A stretch of 64,000 nucleotides of DNA, taken from Micractinium sp. NFX-FRZ (lineage: Eukaryota; Chlorophyta; Trebouxiophyceae; Chlorellales; Chlorellaceae). Made by a program: the position numbers and the translations under genes. Below the pieces are notes generated by a model. That model was not told where the DNA came from and did not search any database. It saw only the letters and a program-made list of their open reading frames with translations. Shown here in pieces: positions 1 through 11,327 of the stretch. The stretch is from contig JAPTJF010000128.1 of assembly GCA_029339195.1 (NCBI GenBank), forward strand, positions 1 through 64,000, written 5' to 3'. The stretch's first letter is position 1, and each line of letters opens with the position of its first letter.

Positions 1-76
<76 letters not shown>
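1..76. repeat. (CA)n microsatellite
   Basis: The window opens in an uninterrupted CA dinucleotide run of at least 38 units that extends past the left edge. It probably lies within or just beyond the downstream part of the minus-strand EGF-like gene. Confidence 0.95.
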
Positions 77-78
<2 letters not shown>

Positions 79-462
79 GGTGCGCACCTGCTGGTGACTT
101 GCTTGGACCCAGCCCTCCAGCCCTCAAAGTATATGAAACCCGCATCCCCATCGTCCGGCGGGTTGGACAGCTGCAGCGGGGGGGCAGGGGTCCCGCAAGG
201 GGCGCTGGCCACAGTTGCCGCACACAGCTGCAGGCGCAAGCACAGTTGCAGGCGCAAGCCGGGGGGCTGATCCAGGGGGACGCAAGCTGCAAGGGGTCTG
301 CCGGGGGACCGCCCCCCTGCTGTCATGCTGCGCGCCCTGGCGGCAGCAGGCTGGGCGGCACACTCTGCCTCGCGCTACCACCCCAGGCAGCACGGTGCCA
401 TGCAGTGTCTGCGGCACCCCTGCTGCGTCCCAGGCGGGCATCCCACAAGCCGTGCTACTTGC

Positions 463-1411
463 CTGCTTCTCTGGCGGCTGCCCCGCTTGTGTGTAGCAGC
501 CACGGTCGCGTCCCGGCAGGGTTGGCTGGGACCGGGGGCCGGGCAGCTGCCGTTCGCACACGCCGTCATGGCAGTGGTAGCGCTCGCACTGGCGCCAGCA
601 CTCGCAGTTCATTGTCACGTCCTGGTGGCACACAGCTGCAGCAGCAGGGAGGAAGAAGGCATGGGCGAAGAGGGCAGGCGGGGGTGCAAGTCACCTTCTG
701 TTAAGGGGCGCTTCTACAGGCGATTGACGCTGGCTGGCAGTTCAAAGCAGGTGGCACATGGTACTGCCGCCTGGCAGAAAGTGGGATGTGCTGCAGCGCG
801 ACAATGGGGTGGGTGCGGCAGGAAGCGCCAAGGCGGCACGTGTGCACCCAACGCAAGCGTGGTGCAGGTGCCGTGTGCGTCGCGGTAGCAGGCGTGACGT
901 GCGCGGCAGGTGCACAGCGGCAGCTGGCAGGGTGTGCACGTGCCTGGGCCATCTGGTGTGATTCGGCAGGCGGAGAGTGCATCAATTTCACATGCCTTCC
1001 CTGTGTAGCCGTATGGGCAGCTGAGGGAGAGGGAGCAGCACAGCGGTGACAGTACAACGCTCAGCAGACATGGCCAGGTACGCAGGTCGGAGGCAGGGAC
1101 GAGGGGAATGGCGGGACCGCGCAGGCGGCGGCGGCGCCAGGCGGCTAGGCGGGCCCACACTGCGCTGGCAGTCGCCCCTGCTCTCACATGCAATCTCCAG
1201 TGTCGGTATTGCAGTTCCTGCGGCACAGGGGTGAAACACAGGAAGAGCCTGAGCCCGCCGTCCTCCCGAGGAGAGTTGTCCTGTCTCTTGCTTCGAGTGA
1301 TTCTTACCCTCGGGCCGTGCATCCAGCAGCACAAGGTAGGGGCTGCGAATTTCCCACTGAGAGGACCAGGAGCAGCGCCAGCAGTCGGGCTGCCCGCTGC
1401 AGCCCTCGCAT
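463..1411 (-). CDS. Secreted EGF-like protein, N-terminal part (possible exostosin-type glycosyltransferase)
   Basis: Four exons can be joined in frame on the minus strand: 1411-1308, 1217-1188, 1020-848 and 635-463. The start at 1411 gives a basic n-region and a leucine-rich signal peptide (MRGLQRAARLLALLLVLSVG). Next comes an EGF-like domain assembled across three exons: Cys-rich start GCTARG, then NCNTDTGDC, then ICPYGYTGKACE. A second Cys-rich stretch with the motif CECWRQCERYHCHDGVCE follows. The donor after 463 is GC (CAG then GCAAGT). Further exons must lie to the left; open Cys-containing sequence continues to about 124 but I could not fix its splice sites. In green algae an EGF module after a signal peptide often precedes an exostosin (GT47) domain, but no catalytic domain is visible here, so that assignment is inference. 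Confidence 0.6.
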
Positions 1412-2834
1412 CGCCCTCACAAAACAGGACAGCCGCGCAGCGAATGCACCATTCTGGCTGTGAGATGGCTGCAAGCACAATTCAGTGCTGCCCAAATGCT
1501 GCATTTCAACTCGCGCCCTCCACTTAGCAGCTGCCGCTCAGCTGCCGGTGAGCGGCTCAACCTTGCCCGTCGGTGCTGCTGCTCTAGTACAGAAGGCTCC
1601 GCCCGTCACATCAGCGCCATTACATTCGTCTTTCTAATGAAAAGAGAAGGTCACAGAAGGCAGACGCCCCTCATAAGGCGCGACACGGTTATTGCAGCAG
1701 GCGTGTCGATGAAAGAGACGTGTGGGATCTCGAGCAGGGCAGCCAAGGCACAGACGGCTCATTGTCAAACTGCGGCATTCCGTTAGCCAAGGCACATCAC
1801 TGGCAGCAGGCTGCGATTTGCCTTCTGCCTGCTGCTGGTATCGAAATGCTGTGGGCTGTGCACAGCAGCCAAAGGCGGTATCAGCCGGGTAGCCGGGTTG
1901 GAGGGCGCACAGTGCATTCCGAGCGGTGCGCCGTCCCTTCCCATACCTCCAAGCGCTCGCTATCCCCGACCCTCCACCCAAACCATCTCCACATTAGGGG
2001 TGGGGTCATTTGACACCACCCACTCAAACCTGCGGGTGAGCTCACTCTGCAGGCCCTGCTTTCTGTGCACTGAATGCACTGTGGCACACCTCGGGATGCT
2101 GTGCAAGGAAGGTGGTGAGGGGTGGTGCGGGGGCATGTTGCTGCTGGGCACAGCCTTGGCAGGGCACAGTTGGATCACCTTGTGTTCAGCGCAACTCATA
2201 AGCAGGGAGCTGCCGCCGCGCAGTTACCCCTGCCCATTCCCCTATCTGCACGTTCTCAGCACCAGCAGTGGCCGCTGCCAGCGGGCCCAGTGGGCCCCGC
2301 CCGACCGACCGCACACACAACCAGAGCTCACATCAAGTGTGATGCGCTGCTTTCATCACAGACACCTCAGCTAGCAACCACTACTCAATGAGACATTGAC
2401 TGAATGACGCCCAGACAGTTCCAACATCCTTTGGTGCCACTGCCACTCGCAGTCGATGCCGCCGCCGCCTGCGGGCGACACATGGCACTTGCGCTGACGG
2501 GCTGTGGACCTTCCCCACTGTCCCCGACACTGTCCAAGCACGCTATGTATGTGACGCGGTCTTGATCTGTGCGCAGCAAGCCGGTTTGCGGCACAGAGAG
2601 GGAGGAGGCAATGTGAGTCCAACACAGGCCGTCGGCAGCAAGGCTTCCGGTGCTGGGAATTGAGGCTCACGGTCCAAGCAGTCAGAAGTGGCGAACACGG
2701 AGCCACCCCACGCGCTTTTGCCGGCTGCATGGGGTTTCCCCGGGCCGCTGACATGGAGCGCCTTGGGAGGGACTAGGCCGCCCTCCTCCCCTGCCACGCC
2801 CTCTCTTTGTTGCTGTCTCCACACAGTAGCGAAG
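1412..2834. other. Intergenic region between two divergent genes
   Basis: This 1.4 kb lies between the start of the minus-strand EGF-like gene and the start codon of the plus-strand eL41 gene, so it should hold both promoters. No convincing coding exon was found. A pyrimidine-rich stretch ending in CACACAG lies just before the eL41 start codon and could be the acceptor of a 5' UTR intron. Confidence 0.6.
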
Positions 2835-3498
2835 ATGCGCGCTAAGGTGATGCTCGGGCAGGGCTGTGTGAGGGGATGTAGCGGCATGATGCAGTGGGTT
2901 AGCCCCCGCCAGCCCGTTGTCAGCCCTCCTTGGCCTGGCAGACGCGGCACGGGCCGTAGTGGGCCTGCCAGCACCAGCGGCGCCCCGCATCACGCCTGCT
3001 TGCGGCCGCAATGATGCCATGCACTGGGCGGCTCTGCCACCCTAGTTTGGCCCTCCTCTAGTCTCATGGCAGGCCGGGCGAGCCGGGCGACGCGCAGCAG
3101 CGGTGCCAGCGTGCCGAATAGAGTGCGGCTGGGTGACGAGCCCGCCTGCCGCCGCCCCTACGCCGCCCGTGCGACATGCCCAAACAGCCCATAAACGAAT
3201 ACTTGTTGTGTTCCCCTCTTTCTCACACCGTGCAGTGGAGGAAAAAGAGGATGAGGCGCCTGAAGGTAAATGGGTTGAGGGTCCTGGGGCAGCTGTAGGC
3301 CCCTGCTGTGTGCCCCGCTTGTGCCACCTAGGCTCGCACCAGCGCCGCACATGCGGCCTTGCTGGCCTGCTCTTGGCTGCTGGCACGCGCACGCTGGGCT
3401 TGTCCTATCAAACACTGCCTCCTTTTGCTCACCACCGGCCCTGCCTCCACCCCCCATCATACCCGCAGCGCAAGAGGCGGAGGCAGAGGGCCAAGTAG
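2835..3498 (+). CDS. RPL41: 60S ribosomal protein eL41
   Basis: Three tiny exons encode a 23-residue, strongly basic peptide. Exon 1 (2835-2846, 12 nt) encodes MRAK and ends at a GTGATG donor. Exon 2 (3236-3265, 30 nt) follows a TGCAG acceptor, encodes WRKKRMRRLK and ends at GTAAAT. Exon 3 (3469-3498) follows CGCAG and encodes RKRRRQRAK plus a TAG stop. All junctions are phase 0. eL41 of animals and plants is about 25 residues, starts with the same MRAK-W-KKRMRRLK core and ends in a run of Arg and Lys, so the match is nearly complete; this copy is two residues shorter near the C-terminus. eL41 is part of the cytosolic large subunit and sits at the bridge between subunits. No exon exceeds 30 nt, so ORF-based annotation will miss the gene. 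A TGTAA motif lies 170 nt after the stop. Confidence 0.93.
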
Positions 3499-5021
3499 AG
3501 TGCAGGCCCCAGCCTCTCCCGGGCACGTGCCACCCCAGCTCTTCAAGATGCCTGGGGAGCCTGACGCAATGCCTGCAGCTGGTCGGCGACGGCAAGCGGC
3601 AGCCACGGCGCAGCGCAGCGGCAGTGCCCGCCGGATGCGAACAAAGTTTTTGACGCGCATGGATCGTGTAACGCCCCCAACCCGTCTGCTCAGCTCTGCC
3701 CTCGCAGCAGCCCCTTGAAAGGACAGCTCAGTGCATAGTGCAGGTCAGCAGGCTGGTTCCACTCAGCCGGGGGTGCCACAGCATTCGTGAGCAGGGGGCG
3801 CAGCACATGCTGACCAGTGGGCGCACGCCGCTTGTTGAGAGCCGGGGCCATTGGGGGTCAAAATCGTACCAGGTGCACTCCAGCAGTGTGGTTTGTGCTG
3901 CGTGTTTGGAGGCCTGCAAGGGCTTTGCTGCCTGCTGCTGCTTCACAGTTTGCACTGTGCCCCAGCTGCTGTCTCACTCTTGGGAACGTGGGCAGCTTGG
4001 ATTGAGTGCGAGGGGGTCTTCGCTCAAACCCGCCTGCTTGGCTCAGCTCTGCCTGCCTGCCAAGCCTGTGGCTGTCTGCCTACCTGCTGCACCAGCAACC
4101 GTCCCCTGGTAGGCTGCCAGTGAAAAGCGATGTTGCTCGGGGCGGCTGAGGGAGCGTGGGCCTGAGGGAGCGTCGCCGCCAGCCTTTCCGATGTGCAGAA
4201 GGCAAACGCTGCTTCGAGGCAGGTCTGCGCACGGGTGCTGTGCTCTGGAGTGCGTCAGCAGCAGTGGTTGCTGCTTGCCGTGCAGGTTCCCCACGCCTCT
4301 TGACATGAATGGTGATACCTCAGCGTGCGTGTCTGTGCATACAGCAGGGACCTCTGAAGTGGGCCTGGGCACAGCTGCGTCGCAGCAACAGCCGGGGCAT
4401 GTGATGAGGCACACCAACAACTTGCAGCACAAGAATCGGCACAGTGTGTGTATACGAGAATGGGAATGCTGCAGGGTTCCCCCAGCTCCGTGGAACCATC
4501 CGAGCAGCAGTGCTTGATGATGCACACACAGTGGCGTGCCGAGTGTGCCCTTTGAGCGTGACCATGCTGAACGGTTCCACTATGCCGTGTGCAGCAGCTT
4601 GTGTGGTCTTCATCCTGCAGTGCAAGTCCATGCAATCATCAGGGTGCTGGGCAGGCAGCCAATAGCAGGAGGTTAGGGCAGCAGGGTGGTGCCGACCACC
4701 CTCTGGCCGACCAGGCACACTCACGTCGGCCCCGCCGTCGCGTCGGCACTGCTTGCTACCTCTCCTGCGCCCCTCCCGCGGCGCCTGTCCTTCGCAACGG
4801 TGCACATTTTGATAGGGAAGCACTGTTGATTGACGCATCATGCATGGAACGTCCCACACAGGAGGGTGGAACCTTTCATGCCTCCCTGGCAGTGGCCAAC
4901 CTGGAGGGGCGAACTCTTTGCAAGTGGGCACTCCGATCGCCCTTCCCTACACTTCCTCCATCTTCTCAACCTCCCCCCGCTCCCTGCATCACTCCCTCGG
5001 CTCCAGCAACAGCGAGCCGCG
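3499..5021. other. eL41 3' UTR and SEC61 alpha upstream region
   Basis: Beyond the eL41 3' UTR nothing recognisably coding was found on either strand. The longer open frames (for example minus 4320-4931 and plus 3738-4112) have no domain-like composition. The stretch should include the SEC61 alpha promoter and 5' UTR. Confidence 0.5.
3667..3671 (+). terminator. TGTAA polyadenylation motif of eL41
   Basis: TGTAA is the usual green-algal near-upstream polyadenylation element. It lies about 170 nt past the eL41 stop codon, a normal 3' UTR distance for these genomes. Function is inferred from motif and position. Confidence 0.45.
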
Positions 5022-8000
5022 ATGCGGGCGCTCCAGGTCTTCGCCCCTCTGGCGAAGTGGATCCCCGAGGTGGAGGAGCCCTCCGGCGGCAAGCGCGTGC
5101 AGTTCAAGTGAGGCACAGCGCCCCGGCGCGTGGGCAGGGGAGTGCGCCTGCCCAGGCCGCAGGGCAGCAGATGGGCCGCGGCACGCCGTGATCGCGGCCT
5201 GTCGGTATGGTAATGGCCGATGGCTGTGCCAGCGGGGCTAACGGCGTGGGCCGGGGCCCATCAGCTGGGACAGGGCCGATCGACGCGGGTTGCCGCTGCC
5301 CAGGGGCCAGCGTACGTTCCAGCCGGCTCAGTGGCACCCATGGCGCCCTTGAGACAGCGCACTGCGCGCTGGGCTTTTCTGAAGAGGCCCCGCCGCCCGC
5401 GGAGGGCGACAGTTGCGGAGGCGGAGCGGCGGCGCCAGCAGTCTTTTAGGCCGCTGCTGGTGCTTCTCTGGGTAGCGCTGCGGCAGCCGCACCTTGCAGC
5501 CTTCAAACACCTACCCTGGGCAGCAAGAAACACCCTCCAAGAGGGCCGCTCGCTGCCCGGCTGCGTGCCCCCAGGCGCCGCCCGCCTATCTGCCCGCTCG
5601 CTCCCCGTCACGACGCGCCGCTCGCCCGCTCTGCCCCCTGTGCAGGGACCGCCTGCTCTACACCCTGGTCTGCCTGGCCATCTTCCTGGTCTGCTCCCAG
5701 CTGCCTCTCTATGGCGTGAAGACCACCAGCGGCGCCGACCCCCTGTACTGGGCACGCGTCATCATGGCCTCCTCACGCGGCACGGTACGTGCGTGCGCTG
5801 CGGTGCACCTGGGTGCTGCCTGATACCACTGCTGCAGTCTGTTGGTGGGTGCTGGGTGGCTTCACAGCTTCATGCCCTGTTGGTGGTGTGTGATCTGGCA
5901 AGCTCCCAGGTGTGCATGTACGCTCCAGCACGGGGCCGGTAGCTGCTACTGCATGCGAGTTCTGCGTCCCGAGTGCTGCCAACGTGACTGGTGCACAGCG
6001 GCAGACGTTATTCTTGGCTGGAAAAGGCCAGGTGGACAGCTTTGCAAAGCCTCTGACAAGGCTTTACATGTGGAGGCAACTGCTTGTGGCGGCAAAAAAA
6101 ACTGGGCGGCTTTGGCCTGGCAGCCAACAGCGATTGGTCGCTCATGTGGGACTTGGAAGGCAGCCGATTCGGTCGTACACACCCCCCGGGGCAATGCCGC
6201 TTTGTGGCGCCTGTTATGCACCATCGTCTGAACGCGTGTTCACTTGGTAGCACACAGACAGCCACGAAAACTGGCAGCGAGTGAGATGCACCTGCGGCCC
6301 CCCTTCACAACGCCACGTGGCCGCCCGCCGCCCTCCTGCTGGCAGCTGCCTGTGCCTTCCTGCCCCGTACCTTCCTGCCCTCCCGTCACATGCCTGACCC
6401 ATGCCCCCCTGCCTGCTCCCCTGCGTCCTGTGCAGGTGATGGAGCTGGGTATTGGCCCCACTGTGACAGCGGGGCTCATCATCCAGCTCCTGGTGGGCTC
6501 CAAGATCCTGGATGTCGACACCAACGTCAAGTCCGACCGCGACCTCATGTGCGTGGCAGCCAGCCCTTGTTGTTGCTTTACACCTTTTCAGCGCTTGTTT
6601 CAGCGCAGCACGGGCGCAGCATGGGCCCAGTGTTGTGCACAGCACAGCACAGCACATGGCGCAGCACGGCACGGCGCGTATCCAGAGCGCACACCTCTCA
6701 GAGCTGCACACAACTGAGCGGGGCCGCAAGCCAGACAGGACGTCAAGGCCAACAGCACTTGTGGGTCGTGTGCGCTCTGCCCCCCGCCCCGCCCCTGACC
6801 TCGTACCTCCCTGCCCCCGCCCCTCCCGCCCCCTCACTGCCACGCCCGTGCTGCAGGAAGACTGCTGAGCACGTGATGGGCCTGCTGATCACCGTGGGCC
6901 AGGCCATTGTGTACGTCCTGACCGGCATGTACGGCGAGCCCTCCGAGGTCGGCGTCGTCAACGGCATCCTCATCGTGCTGCAGGTGGGTGCGCGCCGCTG
7001 CGGTGGTCTGCTGGGATGGGCGGATGGAAAGGCTTGGGCAGGGGGGGCGGACTGCAGCAGAGGGTGGCTGGATGGCGGCGTCATCCGTGCTGCAAACTTG
7101 TGTGCGTTGTGCCTCTTGTGGTGCCGCCTGTGCTGTGCCTGCTGTGTTTATATTCACCTGGGCAGGCTTCCTCGCATGTGAAGAACGAAGTTGTGGAGCG
7201 CGCCTGAATGGGCAGCATCTCTGGTGCCCTCGGTGCCCGCCTCATCCCTGCTCCCGCCTCATCCTGCCTTTTGCCCCTCCCCCCCCCTGCTCACAAGCGC
7301 AGCTGTTCATTGCCGGCGTGCTGGTGCTGCTGCTGGACGAGATGCTGAACAACGGGTGGGGCCTGGGCTCCGCCATCTCCCTCTTCATCGCCACCAACAT
7401 CTGCGAGAGCATCGTGTGGAAGGCCTTCAGGTGTGTGTGGGGGGGGGCTTGTGGGGGGGCGGTATGGACCATGGAGTGCACTGGTTAGATGGTGCCTGGG
7501 GAGTTCGCCTGCACGTGCCCACCGATAAGTGAGCGCAGGGCTGGGCAGGCGTGTCTTTCATGCAGACAAGGCAGGGGGCTTCCTGCAGGGCGGCAAGCTG
7601 ACTTGCGCATCTCCTCCCCCGCCCTCCCCCCACCCTCACCACCTGGCAGCCCCTACACCCTGAACGTCGGCCGCGGCCCTGAGTTTGAGGGCGCCGTCAT
7701 CGCGCTGGTGCACTTCATGCTCACTCGAAGCGACAAGACCAAGGCGCTCAAGGTGGGTGGCTTGATGAGGAGGCTGGGCGAGCCCCGTGCGGCCGGAGCC
7801 TTTGCGGCCTCTGTTGCAGCGCCCCTGCCTGCTGCCGCCGCCCGCGCCTTGCAGTGCTGCTCGCTGCTTGTAATTCCTTTGTTCCCCTCCTTCCCATCCC
7901 ACCAGTGCCTGCCCAACAGCGCATCCCAGGCTTCCCCCTCACCACAACCCTGCCCTTGGTTCCGGCATCCTTCTCCCCTGCAGGACGCGTTCTACCGCCA

Positions 8001-10077
8001 GGGCCTGCCCAACATCATGCAGCTGCTGGCCACCATTGCCATCTTCCTCATGGTCGTCTACTTCCAGGTCAGCAGGAGCGCGATGAGGTGGCGGGGATGG
8101 TGCTGACGTGGCACGACCCAATTGGGGCAGGGGTCGCTAGTGCAGGCTGCTTTAGGGGCCGGAGCAGGCGGCATCAATGGCATCATCGGCGTGTGCGCAT
8201 TAGCTGGCGCGCATCGAGCACTTGATGCTGAACTGCCATCCCTGCCACCCCTGCCTGCCTGCAGGGCTTCCGTGTGGAGCTGCCCATCCGCTCCAAGCGC
8301 GCCCGCGGCGCCTACGGCTCCCAGACCTACCCCATCAAGCTCTTCTACACCTCCAACATGCCCATCATCCTGCAGGTGTGTGCGGGCAGGGGGAGGGCTG
8401 TGTGTGCGCTGTGTGTGGTGGCAGCGTGGGGACAAAAGCTGGAGCTGTGGGACAGGCACACGTGTGGCGCCGACGTGCCATTGTTGCCGCATTATGCGCG
8501 CAGCTCGCCGCATGCCTGTGCCTATCCCTCACCCAGTCTCTTGGCCCTGCCCTCCCGCCCCATTGCCTGACGTTCTCCTGCCCTCCCCCCGCCTCCACCC
8601 CTGCAGTCCGCCCTGGTGTCCAACCTGTACTTCATCTCCCAGCTGCTCTTCCGCCGCTACGGCAACTTCTTCCTGGTGCAGCTGCTGGGCCGCTGGCAGG
8701 TGGGTGAGGGGAGGAGCGCGGGGGCAGGGCGGGGTCTGGGGTTGTTGGGTAGCACAGGTAGGGCTGGGTCTGGGGCAGCTGAGCCAGCCTCCTGCCGCTG
8801 AAGCGCAGTAATGAAAACCCGGAGCATTCCCTGACCATTCCCTGTGATACTCAAACCTGCACCTGCTGCTCTTCCGCCTCGCTCGCACTGCTCACCCCTC
8901 GTAACCCCTGCACCCTGCACCCACATGAACTCGTGTTCAGGCTGACGAGTTCAACGGCCAGATGAGCCCTGTGGGCGGCCTGGTCTACTACATCTCCCCT
9001 CCCGAGTCCCTGGCCGCTGCCGCCGCCAACCCCATGCACACCCTGTTCTACGTCGCCTTCATGCTCGGCAGTGAGTGGGGGCGGAGATGGGGGGTTGACA
9101 AATGTGCTTGCACGTGTGTGCGTGGGGGAGGGCGCAAGCGGCAGTGTATCTGGCTGAGCACGCCCTGTCACGCCGCCCCGTGCTCGGCACTCAGCAGCGC
9201 CCCCTTACCCAAGGTTGCAACTTGCGCAGGCTGCTGCGACCACCACTGCGCGTGCTCCTCCTCCCACATACCGCCACCCCCCTGACTCCCGGCTTCCTCC
9301 CTCCCCTGCTCTGTGCGTGCTGCCCACCCGCAGTCTGCGCCCTGTTCTCCATCACCTGGATTGAGGTGTCTGGGCAGAGCGCCAACGACGTGGCCAAGCA
9401 GCTGCGCGACCAGCAGTACTTCCTGGCGGTGAGCCCCGGGGGTGGCCAGTGTGGGGGTGTGCAGGGGGTAGAGAGAAGGGTGGGCCTGAGGCGGCTGCGC
9501 AGCCGACAGCGCGTGCTGTTGACGTGTCGTGTGCAGCCTCGCGGCGGAGCGCACCCACTGTATCTCTCGCTCGACCTCCGCCACTCAGCCTTCTCAGTTG
9601 TTTCTCTCTGTCCCTGCTTTCCCCCCTGCCGCAGGGCCACCGCGACACCGTGTCCAGCCTGAAGAAGGAGCTCAACCGCTACATCCCCACCGCCGCCGCC
9701 TTTGGCGGCATGTGCATCGGCGCGCTCACCATTGTGGCCGACTTCCTGGGCGCCATCGGCTCCGGTGCGTGCCCGGCCCTGCTGCCCTCTCTCTGCCCTC
9801 TTGTTGTACCTGCTGACGTGTGGGGAAATCCTCAACCTCCTTCACTGCATCCCCGCCCCTTGCCACCCTGCTCGGCGTGACCAGTGTGTGTGTGTGCCTG
9901 CCTTGAACCAGTCGTGTTAGCAGTGCAAGTCAACTCAACCCACTCCCGCCTGCCCTCCCGCTGCGTCCTCGGTTTCCTGCAGGCACCGGCATCCTGCTGG
10001 CGGTGACCATTGTGTACCAGTACTGGGAGCAGTACAACAAGGAGAAGTCTCAGATGGGCGCCGGCATGTTCGGCTAA
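5022..10077 (+). CDS. SEC61A: Protein transport protein SEC61 subunit alpha
   Basis: Thirteen exons give 477 residues, the usual length for the family: 5022-5107, 5646-5784, 6436-6548, 6857-6983, 7303-7430, 7650-7752, 7984-8067, 8265-8375, 8607-8699, 8941-9070, 9334-9428, 9635-9764, 9983-10077. All splice sites are GT-AG and the frame is continuous. SEC61 alpha is the ten-helix pore of the ER translocon, moving nascent secretory proteins across the membrane and inserting membrane proteins. Diagnostic stretches include [20 protein letters not shown] (first helix and plug), [55 protein letters not shown] and [18 protein letters not shown]. The start chosen gives a 29-residue cytosolic N-terminus before the first helix, slightly divergent from the usual N-terminus. 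It is almost certainly a housekeeping gene and a reliable anchor for splice-site rules in this genome. Confidence 0.97.
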
Positions 10078-11327
10078 GCGCCGCACGCCTGCCCCTGAGC
10101 GGCGGGACCCAGCGCCGCCGCCTGCCTGCACTGAAGCGGGGCAAAGCTGCGGGCGGGCTGGGGGCCTTTTCCCAGCACGCCCACGGCGCCCTGCAGCCGG
10201 AAAGCCAGGCGGCAGCGGCTGGCCACAGAGCAGCAAAGGAAACAGTCGCGGCGTACGAGGGCCCTGCGCTGCCGCGCCTGCACATGTGCGGGCGGGGCGG
10301 CGCGAGAGCCTGACGACTGCCCGCGGCTGGCGCCCGGTGCCTTGCCTGCTCCCTGCGCTGCGCGGCCCCCGAGGCGGGAGGGTGCATGGACGGCTTGTTC
10401 CGCCCGTGCCTCTGCCCTGCTCCCAGGGCTGCCGGCAGCTGCGGTCACAGCGGCACCGGGCGTGGGAGGCTTGGACCCAGCGGAAACGTTTTCCCCCCCC
10501 GGCGGGGGCTGGGTGGGGCATCACGGGCACAGCATGTGCCGCACCCCACCCCACCCCAGCCGCCACAGGCTCTAGTAAACTCTTGTCAGTACTTCAACGC
10601 GCCTCATCCAGCAACAGCCCCGAACTCTCGAGTGCTCATCCGTTCGTTCGTCCCTCCTATCTGCCCACCCCTAACGTTTTTGCTGTGTGCTGGCTCTCCA
10701 CTTCTCTCTCCCCCATTTCCCCTCCTTTTCCCCTCACCCTCCCTCAGCTTGCGGCAGCCGGCTCTGCCGGCGGCGATGCCGCCCCATCTCCTGCCCCCTC
10801 CCTTGCTTCCGTTCCTTCTCTCCCAGCCTCTGCTGCACAGTATGCGCTTGCGGGCTCTGCCACGCCCTGCCCTCTTTCGAGCGTGCGCAAGCGTGCAGCG
10901 CTGCCGTGCTATGACACTGCTTCATCTGCTGCTGCTCATGCTATCGGCACTTGCAACACGCGAAACAGGCATGAGCAGGACACACGGGCAGGCAGCGGAA
11001 GAGGTGGCGGCAGGGGAAAGCAAGTGATGCAACTAGTGACTCAAATTGTGGAAGCCGGCTCGCCAGAGCACGAGCGTTGCGGACCTTTTGGCATTGGTTC
11101 AACCTTGTATCGAGCCAGAATTGACGGGAATTTGGGTTCTGAATGCAGTCACCAGCGTGCAAACGCGCCAGGCAGGACAGGTGGCACCTGCACCTTCCTG
11201 ACTCCTTCCTTCCGTGTTTGTTCCACTGCCTGGCTTTTAAAATGCGGTGCTTCTGCAATTGGACATCCACTGTTCATTTCATTCCTGACGGGCACAATTG
11301 GACGGGCACCAAAGGTTCCCGGCCACC
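10078..11327. other. SEC61 alpha 3' UTR and deacetylase upstream region
   Basis: No coding exon could be supported. The first part is the GC-rich 3' UTR of SEC61 alpha. A long open frame crosses the stretch (plus 10010-11395) but is compositionally biased and overlaps the SEC61 alpha stop codon in another frame. The last 300 bases are less GC-rich and lead into a strong start context (GCCACCATG). Confidence 0.5.
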
